DNA from: Camellia lanceoleosa
Lineage: Eukaryota > Streptophyta > Magnoliopsida > Ericales > Theaceae
Length of the DNA: 64,000 bases
Assembly: GCA_025200525.1 (NCBI GenBank)
Contig: CM045763.1
Coordinates: 154,448,246-154,512,245 of the forward strand
Reading direction: 5' to 3'
The notes below the pieces were generated by a model, which did not search any database, had not been told where the DNA came from, and saw only the letters and a program-made list of their open reading frames with translations. The position numbers and the translations under genes are program-made. Each line of letters begins with the position of its first letter. Position 1 is the first letter of the stretch. This document shows, in pieces, positions 32,488 to 45,541 of this stretch.

Positions 32488-34876
32488 TGTCATGACCCAA
32501 ACTCGCCCCTATTGGTTTAATGCCGTAACTGACCAATAATCCTAAAATTACCAAAGGCTTCTGAGACAGATTGGCAAAATAAAGGCTAGTGGAAGCAATA
32601 TCAAACATACAATGTCCATAGAGTTGTGCAGGCTTATATGGGACAAAAATTTCAAACTTGTATGCATATATAATCGTATTAATCTTACGTCATCCATAAC
32701 AGATAAAACAAAAGGGACTTAAACAAAAACTTATCCAAAAGATGTAAGAAAATAAAAACTTAAGATTTGTTCACTTGACATAACACTTGAACACAAAAGA
32801 CTTTCGAGAAACTCCACGTGAGGCACATTGATTGGCTTGACAGAAATAGATCCAGACTGGAAGTCTCAAGCCTGGTTGTGCGCCTAGTCACCTACATACA
32901 TAAATAATACAGTGAGCTGGAGCCCAATGAATAACATTAGAGTAAAGGTTTTGATGAATGATGTCCATAACAGATTTAGAAATTAGAATTTAGATTAAAA
33001 ACAGATTCTTATACATATTCAAATTTGTAGCATTATCGTGGTACATCTATTAGTTAATGAGAATAGATTGGTCACAAAGACCTATGCGAAGTAACGGTCG
33101 ATTGGTCATATAGACCCATGTGCAGAGTGATAGATTAGATTGGTCATATAGACCCATGTGCAAATCAAATAGTTGATTATGCATAATGAGTTCTATGAAT
33201 GGAACCCACGTGAAATACTGGTATCAGGTAATAGACAACATATAACAAATACAGATAATGCTAAGGATGCCACAAATACATTTCAGAAAATTGGACATTC
33301 ATTCATAATTCACAAAATAGTATTTTCGAAAACAGATCATACAATATCAGTCAGAAAATACTGTCAAACATAGCTTTATAGAGTTGTTACTCATAGATAG
33401 CTTAAGAAGTAGAACATACAACGTAGACAGATCGGTCGGATAATAGCGCGTGACCTACACAAACACATGATGGATACACATTAAAACACACTTTCTGAAT
33501 ACACTTGTCTTATTATATTTCTTTCTAGGTGTGTTTCTAATTCATATCCTTATTATTACGGCCTAGACCATGGCTTAAGAATGACTAAGATGGGATGAGG
33601 ATGCAATTATGCACTTTGAAACACTTATAGAATTTTTAGAAACCATGACAGTTTGCTCGAGCGCACTTTTGTTCTCTCAAGCAGTCTGCAAAGTCTGTAA
33701 AAGTATTGGGAGCTCACATTTCATGCTCGAGCCAACTTCTTAGTATCTCGAGTCAAGACTGAAAATAAAGAGTGGTCACTCGAGCGATCTTTTGGGCGCT
33801 CGAGCCAACCACCAATCTTTGCAAAACTTTTGAGAGCTTGAAAAGTACGCTCGAGCGATGGTTTGGTCGCTTGAGTGATGTGACCAAATTCTGGAATTTT
33901 CAAATTTCATCTTCAAGTTCAAAACACAAGTTTAAAGCTTTAAACTTGTTCTTTTGGGCCACAATTTGTAGAAAACACTTAGACACTTATAGAAAAACAT
34001 GAAATGAAGTCTAATTCACAAAATCAAAGCCCAAAAGTATGTTAATTATTCATAATCAAGTTGAAACTTGAAGTATATAACACATGCATGTAATGACTTG
34101 AAATCTTAGTTTCCAAAACATGTAAAAATGGAGTAAAACAAGAAGAATCATGTTGATTTCTCAAAATCATGCAAGTATAGGCCCATTCATGTGAGTATTG
34201 TTGAAATTCAAACCCAATATCCATGATTTATGCATGCATGGATGCATGGATTGATTTTCATTCTACATGCTAAGCTTGATTCATTAATTACTAAATCCTC
34301 TTGAATTCATATGCAAATTAGCTTAATTTCATAGAGTGAGTTAAATTCTTACCTAGAATTCTTAATTCCTTCGGTTCTTGCAATTTCTTGAGCAATTCTT
34401 CTAATCCTCTACAATTCTCCTATTTTTTCTCTTTAGAATGTTGAATTCTCTCTCCAGCCCTCTCTCTCTCTCTCTCTCATGTTTGGCTCAAACAATGATG
34501 AAAAAGTGTGTATCATTGTTAGCCTTATATAGGCTTGCTTAGCATTTACTAATTAAGAGTGATTAAAACTGATCCATCTAGTTTAATCTAATCAATTAAT
34601 TCTAATTATTTGATTCCAAATCGAATTCTAATTAAAATTACCATAAAATTCTAAAAATCTCAATCAACGCATTAACTTAAGAAATTTCATGTTTGGATGC
34701 TGATAAGGCTCTTAATTTTCATATCAAAACCGAATTTCAGACAGATATTCCTACAATAGACAGATAGAAACACAAATATCACATAAGATGCACAATTAAC
34801 TCACAATTTCATCTTAAAAACTTATTAGGCCTTCTTAGTTAAGGATTAGTGTTAATTGCAGAGTGGGGTTGTTATA
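32488..34876 (-). repeat. 5' LTR of the minus-strand gypsy element
   Basis: Reading the minus strand it starts TATAACAACCCC (first TG changed to TA) and ends GGGTCATGACA. The start, end and internal order match the solo LTR at 7437-9922. It carries a CT/GA tract (34460-34478), a donor-like AG|GTAAGAA (about 34354-34346), a six-copy CTCGAG cluster (33655-33880) and GGTC/GACC hairpin repeats (about 33065-33170). Confidence 0.85.
33655..33880. repeat. Six-copy CTCGAG cluster in the gypsy LTR
   Basis: CTCGAG occurs at about 33657, 33724, 33747, 33780, 33799 and 33849, mostly as GCTCGAGCRA, with decayed variants (CGCTTGAGTGA, CTCTCAAGCA) between. Same motif as the solo LTR cluster, more degraded. 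Confidence 0.85.
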
Positions 34877-36829
34877 GAGGATCGTGGAGCTGAAGGCTCA
34901 TTTTTGTTTCTTTTGTTGTAATTAACTTTTGTATAAGCCTCGGGTTTTTTAATTGTTTTGGATTTGATCTATTTTTTTGAAACCAAGCAATGTCTTGGAA
35001 TGATGTAGCCATTAGGGTATAAACTTATCTGTATTACCTTTCAATTCCAGTTCACTCATACACTGCATATGCCATAAATTCAGGATCTAAGATTTTTAAA
35101 TATATAGTTGCATATGTCATCTTTTATATATGGTAAAAAGTTATAAAGGACAGGTTAATATTTTGCAAGTTTATGTTTTCTATTGAACATCATGAGATAG
35201 GTGGTTGTTATTATTTTGGGGCATTACAAAATAAATAAATTTATTTAGCAAAAGTATTTTCCACTTTTGAAATGTGAAAATTATTTTTCAAATGAAAATT
35301 TTACCAATGCCATCACATTATTACCACCACCATCACCTTTATAACCACCACAAAAACTATGACCACCACCACCGCATAACCATTAACACCAACCCCACTA
35401 TCACCTCAACCTCCACTAGCCTCTTAACACAACCCTACCAACCAACATACACTCATGCTACCTCCACAATGCTGTTGCTACTACCGTCACCATAACCACC
35501 ATTAATACATTAATTTCAACAACACAGGTCATTAAAAAAGGCACCACACATGCCCAATGTTTCATGCTCTCTTTTACAATAAACATATATAAGATAGCTC
35601 GTACAAATAACAATTAACTAGTTATACCATAATTCACTCTAAAAACCAAATCCATTACTCGGAGCACAAATCACTCCAGTATGAGAAGTGAGAACGAAAA
35701 TAAGGTACATGCAGTAAAATGTGGTGTGATATAAGTAGGTATAGATCACAATATTGGAATTTAAGACTCTATTAAATATAATAGCAATTATATTATAATA
35801 ATTAAACATTCAATAAAATATTGTTACAAATTAATCACTTAAAAATACAATTTTGAGAAGCATTATGGCTCATTTATTTTGTATTTGATCATGTAAAATA
35901 TGCATTCTCTCTATGTTTTATATTTTTTCTCCTACAGGGAACTTTTTAGAAAATATAAAAAAAAAAAATTCAAATCATTTGGATCATTAAATTCTTTGTT
36001 TTGGAACAGAAGTGTACAATGTTTTAGAACTTGCTTAGGTATTGACATTTTCAGGTGTACACCAAATACTGATTTGTCATGCCATAGAACTCTAAACATC
36101 TATTATTCTTATTCCATCATAGAAATGCCTGGATTTATTTTGGGAAAAAAAAAAAAGGGTGTGCATGTCCCCCAATTTTCTATAGCTCTGTTTGGTTCAC
36201 TAAAATGAAAGTGAAATGGAACAGAATGATCATTCATTTATAATGGCAAATAAATTATTCCATTTGTAATATACTTTTATTATATTTTTAGTAAACCAAA
36301 TATGAGAATAGACATTATAATGAAATAATCATTCCATTCTACCTTCATTCCAAGGAAAACCAAACACTACCAAAGTTCCTCTAGTTTAGTACCTGAGTTC
36401 GCATATTTGCCCTATCCCTATAATCCTGGCCAATAACCTTACATTTATTCTTATTCCATTTTTTTTTCTTTATTTTTTCATCTATCTACTACTATACTAT
36501 ACTACTATTATAAAAGTGTGAAGAGCCTGTCATATTTTTTATTTTTTTAAATGTCAATTTTACCCTCTCAAACATACTATATTTTCTAAAAGTCATGAAG
36601 AGTCTTATATAAACCAACTATCTCTTTATTTTTGGAGTTAAACACTAAAAAACGATATATCTGTTTCCAAGAGTTCTATATAAATATAAACAAACTGTCT
36701 TCCTTCTTATAAAAAAAAAAGAAGTTGGCTCCCTATTTTTCACATTGATGATGATTGAAGAACAAAAAACGATTACTCTTTCTTATTTCATGTGTTTGCT
36801 TCTTTATTGATATACATAATATTTACACT
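34877..36829. other. Intergenic region with a triplet-rich stretch and a MITE
   Basis: No convincing gene. A CAY-triplet-rich low-complexity run lies at 35300-35510, and a small MITE at about 36184-36371. A TCTACTACTATACTATACTA stretch (about 36483) resembles Helitron 5' ends, but no matching 3' end was found. Confidence 0.6.
36184..36371. mobile_element. Small MITE with TGTTTGGTT ends
   Basis: Left arm GCTCTGTTTGGTTCACTAAA plus ATGAAAGTGAAATGG is mirrored by the reverse complement of the right arm (GGTAGTGTTTGGTTTTCCTT plus GGAATGAAGGTAGAATGG). No coding frame; duplication not resolved. Confidence 0.55.
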
Positions 36830-39157
36830 TGTAGTGGCCCAAGTCAGAAAACCCGACCCATTATATTTTTGGTTGGGACACATGGTCGTCCATAGTGCCT
36901 TTAACTGTTTCTGGGTGGTTTGGACCCTTAGAATGCCTGAGGTTAGCTTGGGAATAGCCACCCAGAATCCCTGTCTTTACTTGGTCGTGCTTGCGACCAC
37001 TGTGGTTGGTCCATGAGTAAGTGAGGTGTAGGTCACGCCCACGAGGGATCGTGACCAATTTGGCCTTTAGGTCTTTTCGCTGGGGGAGAATGTGTGTGGC
37101 CCGCGATGGGGGTTCATGACCTTTATAGTTGCGCATGCGGTGTCCTTGGTCGCGCCCGCGACCAGGTTTGTCGTCTGAGTCGCGGCCACCGTGTGTCCTT
37201 CGTGTACGCGGTTTGTTTATCTATAAAAGTCTCTAAAAGCTGAAAATATCTATCTTTTGAGTTCATCTTCTTTCTCTCTCTCCTCTGGATGCCATTTTGA
37301 CCCATTTAAGCTTTCAAGCTTGGGTTTTATCTATACTTACCCATTTTTGACTCCTAATTCCATAGACCAAACTATAGAGCCCAGTGAATGTTTCCATTTA
37401 GTCTGAGCTGATCGTCTTTCCGTCGTCGATGGTTTTTTAAGCTTGTCTCCTCTTCTCTTGAAGAGGCAGGGTTACATTTCTTTGACTTGATATGAGTTCA
37501 GTAGTATATTTGTTGTAGCTTTGAGTATAAAGAACTATGTCGTATTTGTTGTTATGTTGATTTTGAAAGTTATGATTCGTGGGTTGAAGGTTTGGATAAA
37601 TTGGGGGTTGATTATATATAATCTTGCTATTAAACTTATTTTCTTTGTATAAAATTGCATGTGGATATTTAAAAAGGAGAAAGCCCTAACTTTGTGAAAA
37701 CCCTAAATGGTAATGTTTTGGGAGTTATTGGATTATTGGGAAAGGATTTGTTTTGTTTTAAAATTGAGGATTTTGTTGGAAATGCTTATGAAACTTTTGG
37801 AATATCGAGTATTGAGTACTCTTTGAAATCTTGAGTTTGATGGAAAACTATATAAGTTTTGGAAATTTGACTTTGAAATGTGGAATATGGATTATTTCAA
37901 ATGTTTGGGAATTATGGAGGATTTTAGTATATGGTTGGATATTGAATTGTATATCCATGTTGTTGTCTTTTAAATAACTACATTAGAGATGACTATTTTA
38001 GCTAACGGTGGATGATAGTATTGTTGTGTGTTAGAATTTGCATGTGACTAGGCAGTTACTGTTTATTAAATTATACATTTCATTATACATGCCATGGATT
38101 TGGAAACTTGAAAGTTTGTGTTTGAAAAAGTTGTTTTGAATATACTTATATCATTTTTTGAGAAAAAAAAAGGGTAAATATCGTGCGGAATCTGGGTAGG
38201 GGTATATTGTGGATAATTAAGTTGGCTAGTGTGTCCATGGTGAAAGTCTAGAAACCAGTGTGTTTACATGGGTGCCGATCCCACTAGAGAAATACCAATA
38301 AAATGGCAATTGTAGTGCTTTTTTAGTCTACGTTTACATGGGTGCTGATCTCGCTGGCGAAATACCAGTAAAATGGCAATCTTGATAATACTTTCATAGC
38401 CTACTTTTTATACACTTGCCTAGAAATTCCCAGTATATGTATTTACCACCTAGTTTTCTACTTTAAAGGAAAGAATAATGAATTATGATTTGGAAATCTA
38501 GAAATGTACAACAATGTATTTGCTATTTGGTTTTATGTTTCAAGAAAATGATATCGGAAAGTGGTTTTGAACTAACGAAGTATGTTGGTGATGGAAATGT
38601 TTTGAAGAAACAATAAATGTTGTTAATCAAAGAATATTTTAACCAAACGAAAGCATTGTGTTTGAAAAATGCATTGAGCATATTATATATGTATAGTATC
38701 ATGATCATCTATGCTGGTGGAGTTGTATTTAGTCTCTGAAATGTACTCTATTAGGCTTTATGTTCACCCTACATGGCTAAAATATTTTTCAAGTGTAATG
38801 GTATGCCCAAACGTGGAGATGTGGTATTGGACGTGTTTGTGAAAAAGTGAGGTTGCTCCACTAGTTGTAGGCCTTTGGCCATTTGTTTTGTAGGCCGAGT
38901 GCCATTCTTATATGATGTAAGCCTATGGACATTTCAATTATGTAGGATATCACTGCATACCTTATTGTAAAGAGAATTCATTCCCCTTGTATGTTGAATG
39001 TAGGATATATGTAACTGCAGAAACTCATGTAATGTATGACATTATTAGATCCATTTTGCATGAGAGTTATCATTTTTCTTTAGCTTATTGTTATCATTTA
39101 TCTATTGGTGAATAGTTTATTCACGTAGGTTGGATCTTGGAAATCTGGGGCTTGACA
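36830..39157 (+). repeat. 5' LTR of the second plus-strand gypsy element
   Basis: Starts TGTAGTGGCCC and ends GGGGCTTGACA. The GGTCGCG/CGCGACC palindrome cluster lies close to its start (about 36980-37210). A duplicated 70-bp block (TTTACATGGGTGCYGATC...) lies at about 38264-38400 and GTAGGCC/GGCC hairpins at about 38868-38940. Its sequence is distinct from the other three gypsy LTRs, though its parts are similar in kind. Confidence 0.8.
36980..37210. repeat. GGTCGCG-CC-CGCGACC palindrome cluster
   Basis: Includes the perfect GGTCGCGCCCGCGACC (about 37148) and looser versions GGTCGTGCTTGCGACC (about 36982), GGTCACGCCCACGAG...CGTGACC (about 37031-37056) and TCGCGGCCACC (about 37178), all within 230 bp. 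Confidence 0.75.
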
Positions 39158-39160
39158 ACT

Positions 39161-39172
39161 TGGTATCAGAGC
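39161..39172 (+). other. Primer binding site (initiator tRNA-Met)
   Basis: TGGTATCAGAGC, an exact match to the canonical plant primer site, three bases after the LTR terminal CA. Confidence 0.92.
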
Positions 39173-39589
39173 TAACTAGGTTTAAAAACCTTGGGCTCGT
39201 AGGAAGTGGTTAGCTATAGTGGGTTTATCATGCTTGGTGAGGACATTTGCATGTTGTGTGCTAAGTGATAACATGCTTATGTGTTGCATTTTATGTGGGT
39301 ATGGTGTTAAGACTCATAGATATTATTTCGGGTCTAGTTGATTAACTTGGATGTCTAATTAGAAAGGCGTTTGATCGACATTATTTCTAATGGAAATTCT
39401 AAGAGAGTGTTGGAACAAATAACTATCTTTGTAGACTTAGCTCGATTATGTGTTAAGTGTTATGTGATAGATATGACGTGATTTGAATGGAGTTTAAATT
39501 TGTTGACTTGAGTAGTTTGGTGCGTTAGTTGTAGTGCATGAGTATTTTAGTGAAGGGTGCTAACGTTGTGTATCCTAGGTTATTTGTTT

Positions 39590-40220
39590 ATCTAGAAATG
39601 TACATCAATGTATTTGCTATCTGGTTTTATGTTTCAAGAAAATGATATTGGAAAGTGGTTTTGAACTAACAAAGTATGTTGGTGATGGAAATGTTTTCAA
39701 CGAATGATAAATGTTGTTAATTAGAGAATATTTCAACCAAACGAAAGCATGTGTTTGAAAAACGTATTGAGCATATTATAGATGTATACAATCATGATCA
39801 TCTATACTAGTCGAGTTGTATTTAGTCTCTGAAATGTACTCTACTAGGCTTTATGTTCACCCTACGTGGTTGAAATATTTTTCAGTGTAATGGCATGCCC
39901 AGACGTGGAGATGTGTTTGTGAAAAAGTAAGGTTGCTTCACTATTTGTAGGCCTTGGGCCTTTTGTTTTGTAGGCCAAGTGCAATTCTTATATGATGTGA
40001 GCCTGTAAGCATTTCAATTATGTAGGATATCACTGCATATGTTATTGTATAGAACATTCATTCCACTTGAATGTAGGACCGGAGAAACTCATGTAATGTA
40101 TGACATTATTATATCCATTTGCATAAGAGTTATCATTTTCCTTTGGCTTATTGTTATCGTCTATCTGTTGGTGAATGGTTTATTCACGCTAGTCGGATCT
40201 TGGAAATCCAAGGTGTGACA
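39590..40220 (+). repeat. Partial 3' LTR of the same gypsy element
   Basis: Begins TCTAGAAATGTACATCAATG, corresponding to about 38497 in the full LTR, and follows it to the end (GGTGTGACA at 40220), with small deletions. The upstream 1.7 kb of the LTR and nearly the whole internal region are missing. Confidence 0.85.
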
Positions 40221-41351
40221 ACAATTGTCCATTATGGATTAACTCACTGTGAATAATTTTGGTTGAATCTTAAAGTTGTATGTATCCGTTCGAATTTAGG
40301 CAGGGAAAAGCGCATGCATTTATAAAATAGAGATTTGTGCTGCATCTCAAAAATTCGCAGATAATCTTCATACAGTTTCTTTTTGTTTAAATTATATTTT
40401 ATGAACCGTAATATTTTACATGGTACTTTAATAACACCAATGTATGATGTCAAAATTCTAAACAAGAACCACTTTTGATGCTTTTATTTTTTAAATCTAT
40501 TTTTCAATTTTTAATTTTTAATATTTTCTTAGTTTTAGTGATTAAAGATACTGAAATTTCTTCATATTTTATATTTAAATTATACTTTTATATGAAAATC
40601 TAATATCTAATAATCTAAATAGAATTAAAAAGTAAAATATTAGTAAAAAAAAAATTATAAATTAAAAAATGTACAATTATTATTATTATTATTATTATTA
40701 TTGTTATTATTATTATTATTTTCTAAGTGTATTTAGACTAAGTGAATATAAATCTAAAAGTAAAATTAAAAATAAAAAAGTATTAAATTAAGTGAATCTA
40801 AAAAGAAAATAAAAGATTATTAAAAAAAACAGTGTCAAAGACAAATATATATATATATATATATATAAATTAAAAAATTCAAAACAAAAGTTTGAAAAAA
40901 CAAACCAAACCAAATTCAATTGCTTTCCTAGACATGTTCCTCAAAGCTGAATCACACATGGCCACGGGCAATATACCAAAGCAGCTAACATCGACTTCTT
41001 ACTTTATGACATAGTTTGAAAGTTGGTAAGGGTATAGTACAAATGTCAAAATTTAAGGCATATTTTTGACGTATTTGGACTCACATGATGAGAAAAAATT
41101 GGGATCCTTTCTCTCACCTCATTAACTGGTCGCCAAGTACATGTAGTATGAATACATGTTATGGTGGAGTTACTCTTCCAAAAAGTGATGTCATTTTCCA
41201 AACACCATATAGATTGTAGTTCAGTAACTAACCAGTGCACATGTCGCTTTTAAGTGCCTAACTCGAGTTTTTTATTCAGCTGCTATACAAGCGCTAAAAT
41301 GAGATCTTACATCTGGCCATCATCTATAGGCACATCATAGAAAGTAAAAAT
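40221..41351. other. AT-rich intergenic stretch with microsatellites
   Basis: Holds (TTA)n at about 40676-40722 and (AT)n at about 40848-40866. No gene is recognised. Confidence 0.65.
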
Positions 41352-41716
41352 CACTACAAGAAAAAATATCTTTGGCGATCACTTTTTTTGAGTTGGTCAC
41401 AAAAAGTACACTAATTTGCGATCAACATTTATTTTGGTCACAGATGATTGTGTTTTCGTGACCAACATTTTTTTGGTGGCTAATAGGTAAGTATTTCCGA
41501 CCAAATACAAAATGTGATCGCCAAAAGTGATGGCGAGAGCCAAAAAAAAGAAAAGAAAAGCGGGATGTCAAATCTTTTGGTGACCAGTATATTACGGTCA
41601 CAAAAAGGAAAAAGGATATACTGTAACAAAACTACGTAGTTTTGAAATCCTTAAATCAAAAACATGTTTCCTGAGCCTTGAGCTTCCTTTATTGTTTCCT
41701 CTTTTCTTGAGCTTCC

Positions 41717-41809
41717 GATCGGTTCATCAAACCCTAGCCACCATCTCCTCATTTCATTCCCTGGTTTTGTTGCTCTTCATCTTCGCCTCCGCCCTGTACT
41801 TACCAGGTT

Positions 41810-41844
<35 letters not shown>

Positions 41845-42030
41845 TCGTGTATATATATAGAATCGATTGACCTTTCTTTTTCATCGTTGCAACTCCTCAC
41901 TTCTGATCGGTTCATCAAACCCTAGCCACTATCTCCGTTCACTTTATCTCCTGTTTTGCTGCCTCTTCATCTTCGGCTCCGCCATTGTGCTTACCAGGTC
42001 AGTCTCTCTCTCTCTCTCTCTCTCTCTATG
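41717..42030 (+). repeat. Tandemly duplicated exon-like leader inside the CACTA element
   Basis: GATCGGTTCATCAAACCCTA starts at 41717 and again at 41905 (188-bp period). Each copy runs through CTCTTCATCTTCG.CTCCGCC to TTACCAGGTYAGTCTCT, a good splice donor, followed by a CT tract. This looks like a captured host 5' UTR exon plus intron start that was duplicated. Confidence 0.6.
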
Positions 42031-42820
42031 TGTCAATATACAACGATTTTTTTTAGATCCCTCTAATCAGTTATGTTTCATTGAATGCTCTCTGTAATTT
42101 GTCAACTCATTGCCCTCATTTCTATTTCTAGTGAAGAATCCATATCTATGTCTATATCTATATCTCTATCATTTGATTTTCATACATAGACATTCTGATT
42201 TTTATTTATTTTTTAATCTCTATCATCTGATTTTCATACATAGACTTTCTTATTGATTCGTAATCGATCTTTGCTTCTCTCTCATTTTTCTTTTATACCC
42301 TTGTGTTTGTATATTTGTTTCTGATGCAAGATTTTTTTTTTTTTTTTGAATATTTTCTCTTCTCTGTTTGTTTGCTGAAAAAACCGAGCATTAGAACCAA
42401 AATTGTATTGGTGAATCTAATCTAAGCTTACTGGAGGTTTCTGTTGTGGATGTTTTCTTTTTCTTTTTAGGAATTTTTTGGTAGTTTCTTCTTTTGCTTA
42501 GTGTGGTGTTTTATTCTGTAAATGATTTGTGTTTTTGTCTTTTAGAATTCAAAATAAGAAATTGAGCCATTTTGAACTTGACTCATTCATAGATCAGATA
42601 ATTTCATATGTGAAGATTTAAATTTGTCTGTTTCTTTTTTTAAAAACATAGAATTGTCTAATCTAAATCCATGTGATTCAAAATCTATTAAGATTAACTT
42701 CTTCTTGAATTTTGAATTGACTAATGTATAAATTTGGAAAAAAAATGAAATAATTCAATTCGTTCAATCAAATCAAATCGATCCTTCCCAAATCCCCTAA
42801 CCAAATACCTCCTTAATGAA

Positions 42821-44074
42821 CAAACACATTTTTGATTTTGCTCTCTCTAAAACCTCCCTCTCTCTTTGTCTCTAAAATCTCCGCCCCAGGCCTCTTTTTT
42901 GGGCCGGCCGGCCGCCGCCTTTGGCCATGGTGGTCGGCTGGCCTAGCTTGTTCTTTTTCCTGTGTTTGCTTGTTAGCTTTTCCTTCAATAAACTTGATTC
43001 CCCCATTTTTCTCACTTAGGTGTGTATGTGTTGCTGCGGTAGAATTTGTTTTGGTGTTTCGGGGTCCGGTTTAACTGTTTTATCATTCATTCGTGCGCTC
43101 TTTTGCGAGTAGTAGTTTGAGGGATGAACTCTGATTCAGATTTGGTGAGGATGTATTGATGCTTTGTTTGGGCGGAACTTGGGTGTCGTAGTCGTTCCAA
43201 ATCTGTCTGGTTTTTCATTCGAGCGTTCCTATTTGAGTGAGAGTTTGAAGAGTGAACTTATTCCTAATGTTTAGAGATGTCTCATGGAGTGCATGGGTGT
43301 ATAGAGGTGTCTCGGGGCTGCAGTGGGTGTGAGCAAGAAGAGATGTGTAAGAAGAAGTCCTAGTAGGAGTTGATCTGTGGGTGAGTTTAGCGGTGGCAGT
43401 GGGTGTTGTTCTATTTTCGGCAGCTAATGTTGGAGCTGTAATGCCAAGTTTCAGTAGGGGAGTTGAAGCAACTTAGAGTCTTCTCGAGTTGCAGCAGGGG
43501 AGTTGCAGCATGGGAGTGGTTGCTTGTGGCGTGGGCAGCAGCGAAGCATCTTCAAGTTTTTTCCCGGTGTTGGCTATGGAGCCTTCTCGATCCGGTTAAT
43601 AGCTTAGGTGTGGCTGGTGTAGGACTTGTGGCGTGGGCAGCAGCGCAGGCTTTGGGTGTTGGGAGTTGCAGCATCTTAGGGGTGTTGTGGGCAGCAGGGT
43701 AGGCGTGGGTGATGAAGGCTTTGGGAGTTGTAGTTGCAGAGGTGTGGGTCTTGGCAGGGTGGGTTGGTGATTAGAGTTTAGTTTGGGTGGTTCAGGCAGC
43801 TTGGGTGTTGGTTTAGTTAATTTGGTTTGTTTTGGGTGTTTTGGTGGGTTGATTATGTGGGGATTCTTGTATTTTATTTTTTAGTTAAGTCCTTCTTAAC
43901 TTTTTTTGTTTAAAAAATCGAGAGGTTAAGGGGTTGGTTGTATGGATGCGAGTAGTAGTAGTAAGGGTATTTTATACTTTCCGAATCTCTCTCGATGCAT
44001 GTCATCTTCCTGTACTTTTAATTTCATGCTGTTTAAATGAAATTTTTCTTTGCTAATAAAAAAAAAAAAAAAAC
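42821..44074 (+). mobile_element. L1-type retroposed insertion with poly-A tail
   Basis: Flanked by an exact 13-bp duplication CCTCCTTAATGAA (42808-42820 and 44075-44087) and ending in about 15 A residues after TTTGCTAATA. These are hallmarks of target-primed reverse transcription. The 1.25-kb body is GC-richer than its surroundings (GGCCGGCCGGCCGCCGCC at about 42902) and TTGGGTGTTG/GGCAGCAG-rich. It has no endonuclease or RT domain, so it is a truncated LINE, a LINE-derived non-autonomous element or a processed pseudogene. Confidence 0.75.
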
Positions 44075-45541
44075 CCTCCTTAATGAATGTAATAATTCTT
44101 TTTTAAGTGTTGGGGTTCATTGAGTTCTATTTAACTGTTCAACATTTCAATATTTGTTATGGCTAAGTAAAAAGTAGTTGATCTAGGCATTATGGATTTT
44201 GCATATTTCTAGTGATAACAATGTATGTTTGTACATGCAAGAAATACTAGTAATTAATTAGCTTTTTTAATAGACACATTTAGTCCATGTTTGTCTAGAT
44301 GGATTGGATAAAAGGGGATTATAATCAATCGGACTATTAATTCTATGAGATATAATCCCTAAACTATTTGATTGGAAAGAATGTATAACCAAAATTGTAG
44401 AGGAGTTAAAGGGTTGAATTTGATGTTATATGTTTCTGCTATGAGATTTTGTAAATTTTTCTCAGGATTTATAATAGGACATAGTCAATTGTTTTGTTTG
44501 TTTATTTATTAAATTATTATAGTTATGAATTAATGTGATCCGCTCTAAAAATCATTATTTTGTGAGTAGGCATTATAATCCCAATGTTTATTTGCTAAGA
44601 AAATTAAGTTAAAATGTAGGAAAAGTATTAAACTTTACAATTTATTTTCAGTTAGGCTACATAATGGAATGATATTTTAATTTCATCTCATTCCAATAAA
44701 CCAAACATTACACACACTGCTCTTCAATATCAGGGGATAATGTTATCCTGTTAGATTGATCTATGTGGTGGCAGCTTTGCATAGTCAAAAACCAAATACC
44801 CCCATCCCTTTTGCTTTAGCCACTAATACCTTTTACATGGCCAATTATACGCATGATGAAAGTAAAAACTGTCAACAGTAATGAAAACATATATTCAGAA
44901 GTCATGAATAGATAGATTTTGCATTAGAACGAAGAATTTTTTTTAATAAAAAAATATATGTATCAACCAACAAAAGAGGATGTAAAACTTGAGCAAACTT
45001 TGCAAGATACCCAAGAAAATATGACCAATATTGCAACATAATATTTATTTTTTATATTTTCTTAGGGTTGCAACCCAAAGACTTCACAAGTAGTAACTCA
45101 ACCAAGTATTAGCATTGGTGAACTGCACCTAAATTAGTGCAATATGATCACATCACACCCAAACAAGGCATAGCAAAATATAGTAAAAACAAGTTTACCG
45201 TGATAGGACCCTTGGTGGGTCACATGGACTGATATACCATCTAGTCCACTAAAATCCAACTAATCGTGGTCCAGTAAGATAAACCAGTTGCAGGACCACT
45301 TGACTACAGTATCAAAACAACAGGCCAATGCCCTGAGAAAATATCAAAGGGCCTAAGAGAATATCAAAGCAAGATCACCCCTTTCCTTCTTATCTCTATT
45401 TGACTCATCAAAACAAAGTCATGAATATATCTTAATTACACATAGGTAACTGCACAGCAAGCTTGACTGAATGCTGCATAAGCCAAATTGATTGATTTCT
45501 TTTAAACAGATGGTAACATATTTGATATGAAAATGTCCAAT

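Larger units (their letters stand above)
31192..34876 (-). mobile_element. Truncated Ty3/gypsy retrotransposon: 5' LTR, primer site and gag
   Basis: On the minus strand a 2.4-kb LTR (34876-32488) is followed by a tRNA-Met-like primer site (32484-32473) and gag (about 32269-31246). The sequence after the zinc knuckle is missing: no protease or pol is present before the hAT MITE or beyond it. It is therefore a 5' fragment. Confidence 0.85.
36830..40220 (+). mobile_element. Truncated Ty3/gypsy-type retrotransposon with full 5' and partial 3' LTR
   Basis: A full LTR (36830-39157), a primer binding site (39161-39172), about 420 bp of internal sequence without coding domains, then a second LTR copy lacking its first 1.7 kb (39590-40220). 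Flanks ACACT (36825-36829) and ACAAT (40221-40225) match at 4 of 5, suggesting both outer ends are original and the middle was deleted. Confidence 0.8.

Noticed and set aside
36483..36520. Helitron 5' end (TCTACTACTATACTATACTA)
   Set aside because: No matching hairpin plus CTRR end found downstream at a sensible distance.
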